The notes: generated by a model not told the origin, from the sequence alone. A stretch of 8,818 nucleotides of DNA from Actinomycetota bacterium (GCA_005883235.1 VAYE01000091.1:1-8818), one strand, 5' to 3'; shown: positions 1 through 6,261, counted from the first letter of the stretch. Translations and numbers: made by a program.

Positions 1-136
1 CGAAGGCGACGGACACAAGGGCGGCCCACTGGACGGCGCTCGCGGCGAGCGAGCGCTCGGCGACGGAGATCGGCGTGAGCCCGTCGGTGGCGGAGCCGAC
101 ACGGACGTCGACCCGGCGCGGGGCGGTCTCGCTCAA
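1..136 (-). CDS. N-terminal fragment of a probable membrane protein, possibly signal peptidase II (LspA)
   Basis: An open frame starts at a TTG codon (136-134) that overlaps the TGA stop of the upstream zinc-finger gene in a TTGA arrangement. It stays open for 45 codons to the window edge. The first 30 or so residues are polar (MSETAPRRVDVRVG at the start). After an Arg-Ser-Leu the chain turns hydrophobic (AASAVQWAALVSVAF), which looks like the start of a first transmembrane helix. A purine-rich AAGGG lies about 9 bases upstream of the TTG. LspA, the lipoprotein signal peptidase, is suggested by this N-terminal shape and by its common position after a DksA/TraR-type gene. The catalytic Asp motifs lie outside the window, so identity is unproven; any membrane protein of this operon would fit. 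Confidence 0.45.
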   Translation of the reverse strand, partial: MSETAPRRVDVRVGSATDGLTPISVAERSLAASAVQWAALVSVAF

Positions 137-504
137 GCGCGTTCGCCCTTGCGCCTGCAGTCGATGCACTGGGTTGCGTACGGGATCGCCTCGAGCCGCT
201 CCTCGGAGATCGGCTGCCCGCAGGTGGCACAGATCCCGAACGTGCCCTGCTCGATCCGCTGCAGCGCTCCGTCGATCGCCTTCAGGACCTGCTCGGAGTT
301 CTCCTCGAGCGAGTAGTCGATCTCGCGGTCGAGGGTCGCCGTCGCGGTCTCGCCGAGGTGGTTGTCGGAGCTGCCGACCATCTCCTCAGTCTCGTCCTCG
401 AGCGAGCCGGGCGTCTCCTCGTGGAGGTAGGTGATCGCGTCCACGACGCGCTGCCGCTCCTCGGTGAGGATGTCGCGGAAGTGCCGGGTGTCGACGGCGC
501 TCAC
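133..504 (-). CDS. DksA/TraR-family C4 zinc-finger protein
   Basis: This 123-residue protein has an N-terminal helical part and a C-terminal four-cysteine zinc finger: C92-x2-C95 and C113-x2-C116, within ICATCGQPISEERL and ATQCIDC. The region before the finger (SSDNHLGETATATLDREID, then a helix ending RIEQGTFGIC) matches the general TraR/DksA family. It resembles the Gram-positive YteA-like branch more than E. coli DksA, because the coiled-coil tip DxxDxA motif is not seen. Family members bind in the RNA polymerase secondary channel and alter initiation, often together with (p)ppGpp; that role is assumed here. The start is GTG at 504, overlapping the DUF167 stop as GTGA, with a good Shine-Dalgarno (GAGGGAG at 518-512) 7 bases upstream. 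Length is close to family norm. Confidence 0.9.
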   Translation of the reverse strand: MSAVDTRHFRDILTEERQRVVDAITYLHEETPGSLEDETEEMVGSSDNHLGETATATLDREIDYSLEENSEQVLKAIDGALQRIEQGTFGICATCGQPISEERLEAIPYATQCIDCRRKGERA

Positions 505-782
505 GCGGATGCTCCCTCGAGTCGGCGCTCGGCTTCGGCCAGGTCGACGCCGTCCAGCTCGACGATCTTGTCCCGGGCGCCGTGGCCGGAGACGAGCGAG
601 ACCGCCCGGCTCGGTACTCCGACGGTCTCGGCAAGGAGCCGAAGGACGGCGGCGTTCGCCCGTCCGCTCTCGGCCGGGGGCGTCACCCTGAGCTTCCAGA
701 TCTCACCCACTCGGCCGGCGACCCCGCGGCGCCGCGACCCCGGTGAAACGCGGACACGGAGCCGTGTCGATGGCGCGCCCAT
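501..782 (-). CDS. DUF167 (YggU) family protein
   Basis: A 93-residue protein that spans the whole DUF167 fold. Family features visible in order are the N-terminal strand RLRVRVSPGSRR, the core segment WKLRVTPPAESGRANAAV (family pattern k-v-x-APP-x-dGkAN), LLAETVGVPSRAVSLVSG, and the closing strand ARDKIVEL. The YggU/YggT/YggS genes often travel together, and YggT and YggS homologues are both found upstream here. No biochemical activity is established for the family, so none is proposed. The ATG start at 782 lacks a Shine-Dalgarno and has a TATACT hexamer 6 bases upstream, which suggests a leaderless or very short leader. The stop codon overlaps the start of the DksA/TraR-type gene. Confidence 0.88.
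   Translation of the reverse strand: MGAPSTRLRVRVSPGSRRRGVAGRVGEIWKLRVTPPAESGRANAAVLRLLAETVGVPSRAVSLVSGHGARDKIVELDGVDLAEAERRLEGASA
512..518 (-). promoter_or_regulatory. Shine-Dalgarno of the DksA/TraR-type gene
   Basis: GAGGGAG on the minus strand lies 7 bases before the GTG start at 504, inside the 3' end of the DUF167 gene. It supports the GTG start despite the 4-base overlap, and implies the zinc-finger gene can recruit ribosomes itself. Confidence 0.7.
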
Positions 783-788
783 GGGGTC

Positions 789-814
789 AGTATAGGCGGC
801 GCCAACTGCGTCAA
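789..814 (-). promoter_or_regulatory. Possible promoter in front of the DUF167 gene
   Basis: Within the 39-base gap after divIVA, the minus strand carries TATACT (794-789), five of six matches to a sigma-70 -10 box, ending 6 bases before the ATG. A TTGACG (814-809) lies upstream, but only 14 bases separate the two, shorter than the usual 16-18. The -10 alone is good and the pair is doubtful. If used, transcription would start at or next to the start codon. Confidence 0.35.
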
Positions 815-821
815 AGCCGGG

Positions 822-1289
822 TCACGCGGCCTCGGGTTGCGCCTCCGGCGGGTCTGCCTCGTCCTGCTCGTCCTCGTTCGCGTCGGCCGCCTCTACCGTG
901 GACAGAGCCGCGCGAAGGAGGGCGCGGATACGCGCCGAGTCGGCCTCCAGCCGCTCGTTGTCGGCCGCGGCCCGGCGCACGATCGAACGGGCCTCGACCC
1001 GTGCCTCGTCGACGATGAGGTCGCCTTCGCGGGTCGCCTGTGTCTTCAGCTCGGCGGCGGTGCGCTCGGCGGAGACGAGCGTCGAACGGAGGAGCGCCTC
1101 GAGCTCGCGGAACCGCTCGAGGTCGGACTCCAGCTGCTCGACCTTGTCCGAGAGGTCGGCGCGATCGCGCCAGACCTCCTCGAAGCTGTCGGCGACCTCC
1201 TCGAGGAGCTGGTCGGCAGGTGTGCGGCGGTAGCCGAAGAAGCCACGACCGAGCTTGATGTGACGGATCTCGACAGGTGCAAGTGCCAT
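822..1289 (-). CDS. divIVA: DivIVA-domain cell division/polarity protein
   Basis: A 155-residue protein. Residues 8-35 form the DivIVA membrane-targeting domain, with the characteristic GRGFFGYRR (14-22) followed by a PADQLLEEVADSF helix. In the family the aromatic at about position 17 sits in a loop that inserts into curved membrane, and here F17-F18 occupy it. Residues 36-120 are a long, charged heptad-like coiled coil (SDKVEQLESDLERFRELEALL onward). The tail from about 135 is acidic and low in complexity (EDEQDEADPPEAQPE). DivIVA proteins mark poles and septa, and in actinobacteria (Wag31) they direct polar growth. Here it follows yggT by 16 bases. The ATG start is supported by AAGGGAG at 1302-1296. 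It is shorter than mycobacterial Wag31, with a compact coiled coil. Confidence 0.9.
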   Translation of the reverse strand: MALAPVEIRHIKLGRGFFGYRRTPADQLLEEVADSFEEVWRDRADLSDKVEQLESDLERFRELEALLRSTLVSAERTAAELKTQATREGDLIVDEARVEARSIVRRAAADNERLEADSARIRALLRAALSTVEAADANEDEQDEADPPEAQPEAA

Positions 1290-1295
1290 TGGAAG

Positions 1296-1302
1296 CTCCC
1301 TT
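1296..1302 (-). promoter_or_regulatory. Shine-Dalgarno of divIVA
   Basis: AAGGGAG on the minus strand ends 6 bases before the divIVA ATG at 1289, in the 16-base gap after yggT. It fixes the start codon and is the clearest ribosome site in this cluster. Confidence 0.75.
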
Positions 1303-1305
1303 CCC

Positions 1306-1620
1306 TCAGTGGGCTCGTGCGAGCAGCGCGTCGAGCCCCCGCTGGATCGCGAAGAGGACGATCACGGCCAGGACGGGCGAGAGATCGAGCGGCCCGAGCG
1401 GCGGCAGGACGCGGCGGAAGAGGCGCAGGTAGGGGTTGCACACGTCGTAGAGGAACCGCTGCACCCGGTTGAGCCAGGGCGAGTACGGCAGCGGGATCCA
1501 CGAGGTCAGGATGTACGCGAAGATGACGAGGACGTACACGTAGATGAAGACGTCCACGAAGCTCCGCACCGAGTCCACGGTGTCGAAGAGCAGACCGAAC
1601 GCGGCGACCTCTGCGCCCAT
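1306..1620 (-). CDS. yggT: YggT-family integral membrane protein
   Basis: A 104-residue membrane protein with two hydrophobic stretches, at about residues 21-41 (FVDVFIYVYVLVIFAYILTS) and 80-98 (LSPVLAVIVLFAIQRGL). Between them is the conserved YggT segment, with NPYLRLFRRVLPPLGPLDLSP at 62-82 the most diagnostic part. Many YggT proteins are tandem duplications; this is the short single-repeat form usual in Gram-positives. It sits between sepF and divIVA, a conserved placement that suggests a role at the division site or envelope, but the molecular function is unknown. The ATG at 1620 has no Shine-Dalgarno. Instead a perfect hairpin (1627-1653) ends 6 bases upstream, so initiation may depend on that structure or on coupling from sepF. 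Confidence 0.9.
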   Translation of the reverse strand: MGAEVAAFGLLFDTVDSVRSFVDVFIYVYVLVIFAYILTSWIPLPYSPWLNRVQRFLYDVCNPYLRLFRRVLPPLGPLDLSPVLAVIVLFAIQRGLDALLARAH

Positions 1621-1626
1621 GGAATC

Positions 1627-1653
1627 GGAGTTCGGTTCTAAGAACCGAACTCC
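1627..1653. repeat. Perfect inverted repeat directly upstream of yggT
   Basis: GGAGTTCGGTTCT (1627-1639) and AGAACCGAACTCC (1641-1653) are exact reverse complements around a single A. As RNA this gives an 11-bp stem with a 5-base loop. It occupies the space where a yggT ribosome site would be, and the GGAG of one arm pairs with the CTCC of the other. There is no T-run after it on the minus strand, so it is not a standard terminator. It could be an mRNA control element, an attenuator, or a dyad bound by a dimeric regulator. Confidence 0.75.
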
Positions 1654-1669
1654 TCGAACCCGCGCAGAC

Positions 1670-1696
1670 CCTCGACGCGCCTGCGGCGTGTCGAGG
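1670..1696. repeat. Second hairpin in the sepF-yggT spacer
   Basis: CCTCGACGCGCC (1670-1681) and GGCGTGTCGAGG (1685-1696) pair around a TGC loop with one imperfect position. The hairpin lies 25 bases after the sepF stop. No T-run follows on the minus strand. It may be a weak or Rho-assisted terminator, or 3'-end protection of the sepF transcript. Confidence 0.5.
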
Positions 1697-1720
1697 CCTT
1701 CACGCTGAAAACCAAACCGG

Positions 1721-2260
1721 CTACGCCTGGTTGAAGAAGCCGCCGCGCTCGAGCAGGCGCGCCCGTTCCTCGGCGGAGACCTCGACGTTTCTCGGCGTGA
1801 GCAGGAAGACCTTGTCCGCGACGCGCTGCATGCCCCCGTTCAGGGCGTAGGTGAGCCCGCTCGCGAAGTCGATGAGCCGCTTCGAGAGCTCCTGGTCGGC
1901 GCCCTGGAGGTTGAGGATGACCGGGATCCCGTCCTTGAACTTGTCCGCGATCTGCTGGGCGTCGTTGAAGCTCCGCGGCAGGACGAGGTGGACACGGACG
2001 GCTCCGGGGCCGCTGTCGACGCCGCGCAACCGGGTTGCGGGACGCATGACGGCGGTGCGGTCGTCCGGCTCGGGGTCGGGGTCGGTCCAGTCGTCGAAGT
2101 CGCGCCGGCGGCGCGTTGCGAGCCGGCGCACGTTCGGCCGCTCGGCGTAGGTCCGCTCGAGCTCCTCGTTCGCGAGGTAGCCCTCCTCGTCCCACTCCTC
2201 GTCCTCTTCGGCGATCCCGAAGTAGACGAGCGTGCGGTTCCAGACGTCGGCGAAGCCCAT
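1721..2260 (-). CDS. sepF: SepF, FtsZ-associated division protein
   Basis: From the ATG at 2260 this is 179 residues. Residues 1-14 (MGFADVWNRTLVYF) form the amphipathic membrane-anchoring helix typical of SepF. Residues 17-87 are a charged, probably disordered linker with an acidic then Arg-rich stretch. Residues 88-156 are the SepF core (VHLVLPRSFNDAQQIADKF, then IPVILNLQG, then LIDFASGLTYALNGGMQRV, then VFLLTPRNVEV), including the glycine pair G142-G143 near the family dimer interface. SepF tethers FtsZ filaments to the membrane and is essential in actinobacteria, which lack FtsA. An upstream in-frame TTG (2299) would add 13 residues, but that would place the anchoring helix internally, so the ATG is preferred. 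A candidate promoter lies directly upstream; the gene probably opens a transcription unit. Confidence 0.93.
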   Translation of the reverse strand: MGFADVWNRTLVYFGIAEEDEEWDEEGYLANEELERTYAERPNVRRLATRRRRDFDDWTDPDPEPDDRTAVMRPATRLRGVDSGPGAVRVHLVLPRSFNDAQQIADKFKDGIPVILNLQGADQELSKRLIDFASGLTYALNGGMQRVADKVFLLTPRNVEVSAEERARLLERGGFFNQA

Positions 2261-2271
2261 GGCAGCGCGGA

Positions 2272-2299
2272 ATTCTACTCCCAGCGCGGATGAGAACAA
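2272..2299 (-). promoter_or_regulatory. Candidate sepF promoter with near-leaderless start
   Basis: The minus strand reads TTGTTC (2299-2294), 16 bases, then TAGAAT (2277-2272), which is five of six matches to the -10 consensus. The ATG is 11 bases further on, so the transcript would begin within a few bases of the start codon. Consistent with this, sepF has no Shine-Dalgarno. The -35 box is weak (three of six). Confidence 0.5.
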
Positions 2300-2325
2300 T
2301 CGCGCGTCGACCGGTCATTTCAGAC

Positions 2326-2350
2326 GGACGCCCGGGAAACCCGTGCGTCC
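2326..2350 (-). terminator. Hairpin after yggS, probable terminator without a U-tract
   Basis: GGACGC (2326-2331) pairs with GCGTCC (2345-2350) and CGGG (2333-2336) with CCCG (2340-2343), with one mismatch and an AAA loop. This gives a 10-bp GC-rich stem, 26 bases after the yggS stop and upstream of the sepF promoter. No T-run follows on the minus strand. High-GC actinobacteria often use such U-less hairpins, so termination is plausible but unproven. Confidence 0.45.
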
Positions 2351-2376
2351 TGACAGCTAGGCACAGCAAGCGGCGC

Positions 2377-2967
2377 CTAGGCGTACAGCACGGAACCCAC
2401 GCGGACGAGAGTCGCTCCCTCGTCCGCCGCGACCCTGTAGTCCTGGCTCGTCCCCATCGAGAGCTCGGCGAGGCCGTAGGCCTGCGCCAGCTCGCGGAGG
2501 CGGCGAAAGTAGGGTCGCGAGGTCTCGGGATCGCCCGTCTCGGGCGGCATCGTCATCAGCCCCCGTACCTCCGGATAGAGGGCCAGGAATCCTTCGAGCT
2601 CATCCGGTGCAACACCGCCCTTCGTCTCCTCTCCGGCGAGGTTGACCTCGACGAGCGCAGGGATCTCGAGCCGCCCCGCCGCCGACTCGGTCTCGAGCGA
2701 ATGGCAGAGCTCGCAGATCCGGTTCACGATCTTCGCCTTGCGGCTCTGGAGCCGGCCGATGAAGTGCCAGCGGAAGGCGTCGCCGTAGACGGCGTGCTTC
2801 GCCTCGAGATCCTGCGCCCGGTTCTCGCCCACGACCTCGACGCCCGCCTCCGCCAACGCGGCCATGTCCTCAACGGACACATACTTGGTCGCGGCGACGA
2901 CGGTCACCGCAGGGCCGACCTCGGCCCGGATTCGCGCGTAATTTCGCCGGACGGCCTCAGGCGACAC
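2377..2967 (-). CDS. YggS/PLPBP-family pyridoxal-phosphate homeostasis protein
   Basis: From the GTG at 2967 this is 196 residues, a single-domain fold-type III PLP-binding protein. Visible family motifs are VVAATKYVS (23-31) with the PLP lysine at K28, VVGENRAQD (45-53), WHFIGRLQSRKAKIV, PALVEVNLAGEETKGGV, the GLMTMPP strand, and the phosphate-binding end LSMGTSQDY followed by LVRVGSVLYA. These proteins keep intracellular PLP and amino/keto-acid pools in balance and have no known catalytic turnover. It is some 25-35 residues shorter than usual; most of the loss falls between the RKAKIV helix and the VNLAGE strand. The frame is open further upstream, but that stretch overlaps pgeF and is not YggS-like, so the GTG beside the pgeF stop (11-base overlap) is chosen. 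Coupling to pgeF is likely. Confidence 0.92.
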   Translation of the reverse strand: MSPEAVRRNYARIRAEVGPAVTVVAATKYVSVEDMAALAEAGVEVVGENRAQDLEAKHAVYGDAFRWHFIGRLQSRKAKIVNRICELCHSLETESAAGRLEIPALVEVNLAGEETKGGVAPDELEGFLALYPEVRGLMTMPPETGDPETSRPYFRRLRELAQAYGLAELSMGTSQDYRVAADEGATLVRVGSVLYA

Positions 2968-3667
2968 GGGCCAGGACCCCGTGCCCGCCGCGCGGCTTGC
3001 CGTCGCGGCGGTACGAGAAGAAGCGATCCGGGTCACAGGCCGTGCACAGTTCGAGCCGCTCGACCGACGCGCAGCCCGCCTCGAGGAGCGCCCGTTCCGC
3101 GCTCGTCCAGAGGTCGAGCTTGCCGTTCTCGACCACGTCGGCCCCGAAGCGGGCGCCGAAAGCGCCCGCGATCTCCTTGCCGACCTCGTAGCAGCAGGGG
3201 CCGATCGCCGGGCCGACGATCGCGGCGGGTCGTCCTCCGAGGGCGGCGACGCCGGCCTCGACGATTCCTGCGAGGAGTCCGATCCGGCCCGCGTGAAGGA
3301 CGGCAAGGGCCGGCCTGGCGCCGTTCGTCCGGGCGAGCGCGACGAGCGCACAGTCGGCGCCGAGGGCGAGCATCGGGACGTCGGGCTCGTCGCTCCAGAG
3401 CCCGTCCCCGTGTCGTCCTCGGCTGCCCGGCGCGGCCCGGTTCACGACCGCCGTGTGCCGCTGGAAGTTGAGCGCGAGCCGGTTCGGGTCGGTTCCGACC
3501 TCGGCGCAGAGCCGGCGCCGGTTCTCGTCCACGCGGTCGGGCACGTCGCCCAGCTTGCGGCCGAGGTTGAGCGAGGTGAACGGCCCCTCGCTGACGCCAC
3601 CTGTCCGCGTCGAGAAGACGACCTCGTACGGGCCGGGCACGTCCCAGCGGATCAGATCGAGGCTCAC
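2957..3667 (-). CDS. pgeF: PgeF/YfiH-family laccase-domain protein
   Basis: A 236-residue protein of the YfiH/YlmD (DUF152) family, known as peptidoglycan editing factor in E. coli and as a purine-nucleoside-active copper or zinc enzyme in other studies. Seen in order are FSTRTGGVSEGPFTSLNLG (18-36), the FQRHTAVV segment (68-75) with metal histidine H71, GADC with C106, LAVLHAG with H125, and VGPAIGPCCYEVG (151-163). Near the end is DPDRFFSYRRDG (212-223). The usual HAGWRG motif is changed to HAGRIG, and the first motif lacks the usual Gly after its His (QRHT). The start is GTG at 3667, giving a 4-base GTGA overlap with the upstream fusion gene. The stop lies inside yggS. Neighbouring yggS and sepF fit the standard Gram-positive division block. 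Confidence 0.9.
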   Translation of the reverse strand: MSLDLIRWDVPGPYEVVFSTRTGGVSEGPFTSLNLGRKLGDVPDRVDENRRRLCAEVGTDPNRLALNFQRHTAVVNRAAPGSRGRHGDGLWSDEPDVPMLALGADCALVALARTNGARPALAVLHAGRIGLLAGIVEAGVAALGGRPAAIVGPAIGPCCYEVGKEIAGAFGARFGADVVENGKLDLWTSAERALLEAGCASVERLELCTACDPDRFFSYRRDGKPRGGHGVLARVA

Positions 3668-6234
3668 GTGGCGGCGATCAGCTCCTTGGCGGCGACCAGC
3701 TCGGAGGCGCGCCCGTCCAGCTCGCCGTTGAGCTTCCGGCGCCGCAGCTCTCCCAGGATCTCCCCCACCCGCGGCGACTCGCGCAGGCCGAGCTCGGCGA
3801 GATCGGCGCCGGTGATCGCCAGCCGGACACCGCGCAGGTCTCGGAAGTACGTCCGCAGCGGCTCGAGATCCTTCGTCGCGAGCGCGAAGAGCGGCGCGTC
3901 GGGATCGTACGGCTCGGCCATGGCGACGAGCTCCGCCGCGTCGACGCGTTCGCTCTCGAGTCGCTCGGCGATCTTCGGCCCCACGGTGACCGCGGCCGCC
4001 ACCTGCTCCGCGTCGCTGCGCCGAACACGCAGACGCTCGAGCCAGTCGTAGACCTCGTCGGGCGACATCCGCCGCGCAAGCGCCTCGAGGCCGAGACGCC
4101 AGGCGGGGATGCCGAGGTGGAACTCGCTGTTCAGGGCTCGGAGCCGGTCGAGGAGCTCGACAGTCCCCTCGTCGGCGGCGAGATGCGGGTGGATGGCGCG
4201 GTCGACGCCGAGCTCGGCGAGCCGGCGAATCGACGTTCCCGCGTCCTCCTCCTTCAGGAGCGCGGCGAGCTCGTCGCGCAGGCGAGCCGACGAGAGATCG
4301 CCCACGAGCCCCATCTCGACTGTGCCGCGTGCAAGGCGCGCGGTGTGGTCGTTCATCGCGAAGCCGAGCCGGCTTTCGTATCTCACAGCCCGAAAGATGC
4401 GCGTCGGATCGTCGATGAACGAGAGGTTGTGGAGGACACGGATCGTGCGGTTCTCGAGGTCGCGGCGGCCTCCGAACGGGTCGACGAGCCGCCCGAAGTC
4501 CTCGCCCTTCAGGGACACGGCCATCGCGTTGATCGTGAAGTCGCGCCGGTACAGGTCCTCGCGGATCGTCGCGTGCTCCACGGTCGGGAGCGCGGCGGGC
4601 GCGTCGTAGAACTCCGTCCGCGCCGTCACGACGTCGACCCGGCCGCCGTGGCCGTAGAGGACGACCGCGGTGCCGAACTTGCGGTGCGCGCGCACGCGGC
4701 CGCCGAGGGCTTCGGCGAGCGCCTCCGCGAAGGCGACCGCGTCGCCCTCGACCGCCACGTCGACGTCGAAGCTCCGCTCGCCGAGCAGGATGTCGCGCAC
4801 CGTCCCGCCGACGAGGTAGACGCCCGCGTAGTCACCGGCGACGGCCGCGACCGCGCCCCACACCGGCCGGAAGGCCTCGAGCCGGTGCAGCTCGTCGGCG
4901 AGCGAGCGCTCCTCGCGGCCCGTCGGCTCGACGGCCGCCCCTAGCGCGCGCAGGACGTCGCTCCGCGTCACCACGCCGACGGCACGCTCGCCGCGGACAA
5001 CCGCGATGCGGCCGTCGGCCGACTCCGCGAGCCGGCGCTGGAGCTCGGCGAGCGGCGTCGCCTCGTCGCAGCTCGCCGGGTGGGAGTTCATGATCCCCTT
5101 CACCGGCGCGTGGGCCAGCTCGTGGCCGATCGCCTTGTCGAGGTCCTCGCGCGTCACGACGCCGACTAGCCGCTCGTCCTCGAGGACGAGGATCCCGCTC
5201 TGGCCGTAGCGCTGACAGACGGCCATCGCTTTCGCGACGGGCTCGTCCGGGCCGACCGAGCGCGGCGGGCGCGACATGATCTCGCCCGCTCGGACGGGCT
5301 CGCGCGCCGCCTGCGGGAGCGCCTCGCGCACGCGTGCGAGCGCCTCGTCGAGCGAGCCCTTGAACGTCGCCGCGGCCGCGCCGGGGTGGCCTCCCCCGCC
5401 GAGCGCCTCGGCGAGCGCGGCCGCGTCGAGCTCGGGCGCCTGGCTGCGGGCCGCGCAGAAGACGCGGCCGCCCATCTCGACCAGGCAGACGAGCGCGCGG
5501 GCCTCGGTCAGGTCGACGAGCTTGTGGGCGAGGGTGGAGACGCTCACGTCGGCCGGCTCGGCGGCGGTCGCGGCGACGACGACCTCGGTGCCGGCGACCT
5601 CCTCGGTCGAGAGCGAGTCGAGCAGGGTCGCGAGCAGCTCGCGCTCCTCGGCGGAGAGGGTCGTGTGGAGGTAGCGGCTCACCTCCTCCTGGCGGGCGCC
5701 ATGGTGGAGGCACCAGGCCAGCGCGTCGGCGTCTCGGCGCGTGGTCGCGGCGTACGTGAGCGAGCCAGTGTCCTCGTGGATGCCGAGCGCGAAGACGGTC
5801 GCCTCGAGCGGCGTGACGGCGATCTCCCGCTCGGCGAGCACCCCGACGAGCGTGGTCGTCAGGGCCGCGTCCTCCGAGAGCACGGCCTTCTCCGGCGCGA
5901 CCCAGCCGGGCAGCTCGTCGCCGTGGTGGTCGAAGACGACCTTCTCGACCTCCGGGTCGAGCGCGACCGGCTCGAGCTCGCCGAGCCGCGACGCGTGCAC
6001 CGTCTCGACGACGACGAGCCGCTCGATCGCGCCGAGGTCGAGGCGGGCCACCTCCGTGATGTCGAGCTCGTCGGCGTGCAGGCGGTAGAACTCGCGCACG
6101 TTCCGCGCGAGCGAGCCGGGCAGCGCTGCGACCGCGCCTTCGTAGAGCCGCCGCACGGCGAGGAGCGACGCGAACGCGTCGAAGTCGGCGTTCGTGTGCG
6201 TGGCGATGACGGTCTCGGCCCGCATGGGCCGCAT
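3664..6234 (-). CDS. DHH/DHHA1 - CBS - CBS - tRNA nucleotidyltransferase fusion
   Basis: One 856-residue protein with three modules. Residues 7-310 are a DHH phosphoesterase: THTNADFDAFAS (12-23) with H13, D17 and D19, DHHG at 102-105, GIHEDTG at 151-157, and the DHHA1 motif GGGGHPG (279-285). Residues 317-434 are a CBS pair (IMSRPPRSV to TREDLDKA, then IMNSHPASC to TRSDVLRA). Residues 470-856 are a class II tRNA nucleotidyltransferase: LVGGTVRDILLG with D490 and D492 as the metal pair, RRDFTINAMA (563-572), DDPTR at 608-612 as the nucleotide-selecting motif, then helical neck and body domains. The tail enzyme adds all or part of CCA to tRNA 3' ends. Whether it is CCA-adding or A-only cannot be told from this sequence. 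The DHH part is probably a nuclease or nucleotide phosphodiesterase; its second metal motif has E77 where Asp is usual. ATG at 6234 (AGAGG 4 bases upstream) is chosen over the ATG at 6225. Confidence 0.93.
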   Translation of the reverse strand: MRPMRAETVIATHTNADFDAFASLLAVRRLYEGAVAALPGSLARNVREFYRLHADELDITEVARLDLGAIERLVVVETVHASRLGELEPVALDPEVEKVVFDHHGDELPGWVAPEKAVLSEDAALTTTLVGVLAEREIAVTPLEATVFALGIHEDTGSLTYAATTRRDADALAWCLHHGARQEEVSRYLHTTLSAEERELLATLLDSLSTEEVAGTEVVVAATAAEPADVSVSTLAHKLVDLTEARALVCLVEMGGRVFCAARSQAPELDAAALAEALGGGGHPGAAAATFKGSLDEALARVREALPQAAREPVRAGEIMSRPPRSVGPDEPVAKAMAVCQRYGQSGILVLEDERLVGVVTREDLDKAIGHELAHAPVKGIMNSHPASCDEATPLAELQRRLAESADGRIAVVRGERAVGVVTRSDVLRALGAAVEPTGREERSLADELHRLEAFRPVWGAVAAVAGDYAGVYLVGGTVRDILLGERSFDVDVAVEGDAVAFAEALAEALGGRVRAHRKFGTAVVLYGHGGRVDVVTARTEFYDAPAALPTVEHATIREDLYRRDFTINAMAVSLKGEDFGRLVDPFGGRRDLENRTIRVLHNLSFIDDPTRIFRAVRYESRLGFAMNDHTARLARGTVEMGLVGDLSSARLRDELAALLKEEDAGTSIRRLAELGVDRAIHPHLAADEGTVELLDRLRALNSEFHLGIPAWRLGLEALARRMSPDEVYDWLERLRVRRSDAEQVAAAVTVGPKIAERLESERVDAAELVAMAEPYDPDAPLFALATKDLEPLRTYFRDLRGVRLAITGADLAELGLRESPRVGEILGELRRRKLNGELDGRASELVAAKELIAAT

Positions 6235-6241
6235 TCTGCCT

Positions 6242-6258
6242 CTGGCCGCAGCGGCCAG
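6242..6258. repeat. Short palindrome between ridA and the tRNA nucleotidyltransferase gene
   Basis: CTGGCCGC (6242-6249), A, GCGGCCAG (6251-6258) is an exact inverted repeat that can fold as a 6-bp stem with a 5-base loop. It sits 8 bases before the start of the fusion gene. No T-run adjoins it. Confidence 0.5.
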
Positions 6259-6261
6259 TCC

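Noticed and set aside
1638..2369. Minus-strand frame overlapping sepF and its flanks
   Set aside because: It is the out-of-phase reading of sepF; its end lies inside the hairpin before yggT and it has no recognisable domain.
3281..3300. Frameshift or base-call error behind the HAGRIG change in pgeF
   Set aside because: The reading frame is intact on both sides and two adjacent codons differ (CGG ATC), so a single indel does not explain it; treated as real substitution.
2116..3471. Plus-strand open frame of 451 codons across sepF start, yggS and pgeF
   Set aside because: It is antisense to three recognised genes and Arg-rich throughout; a typical GC-driven shadow.
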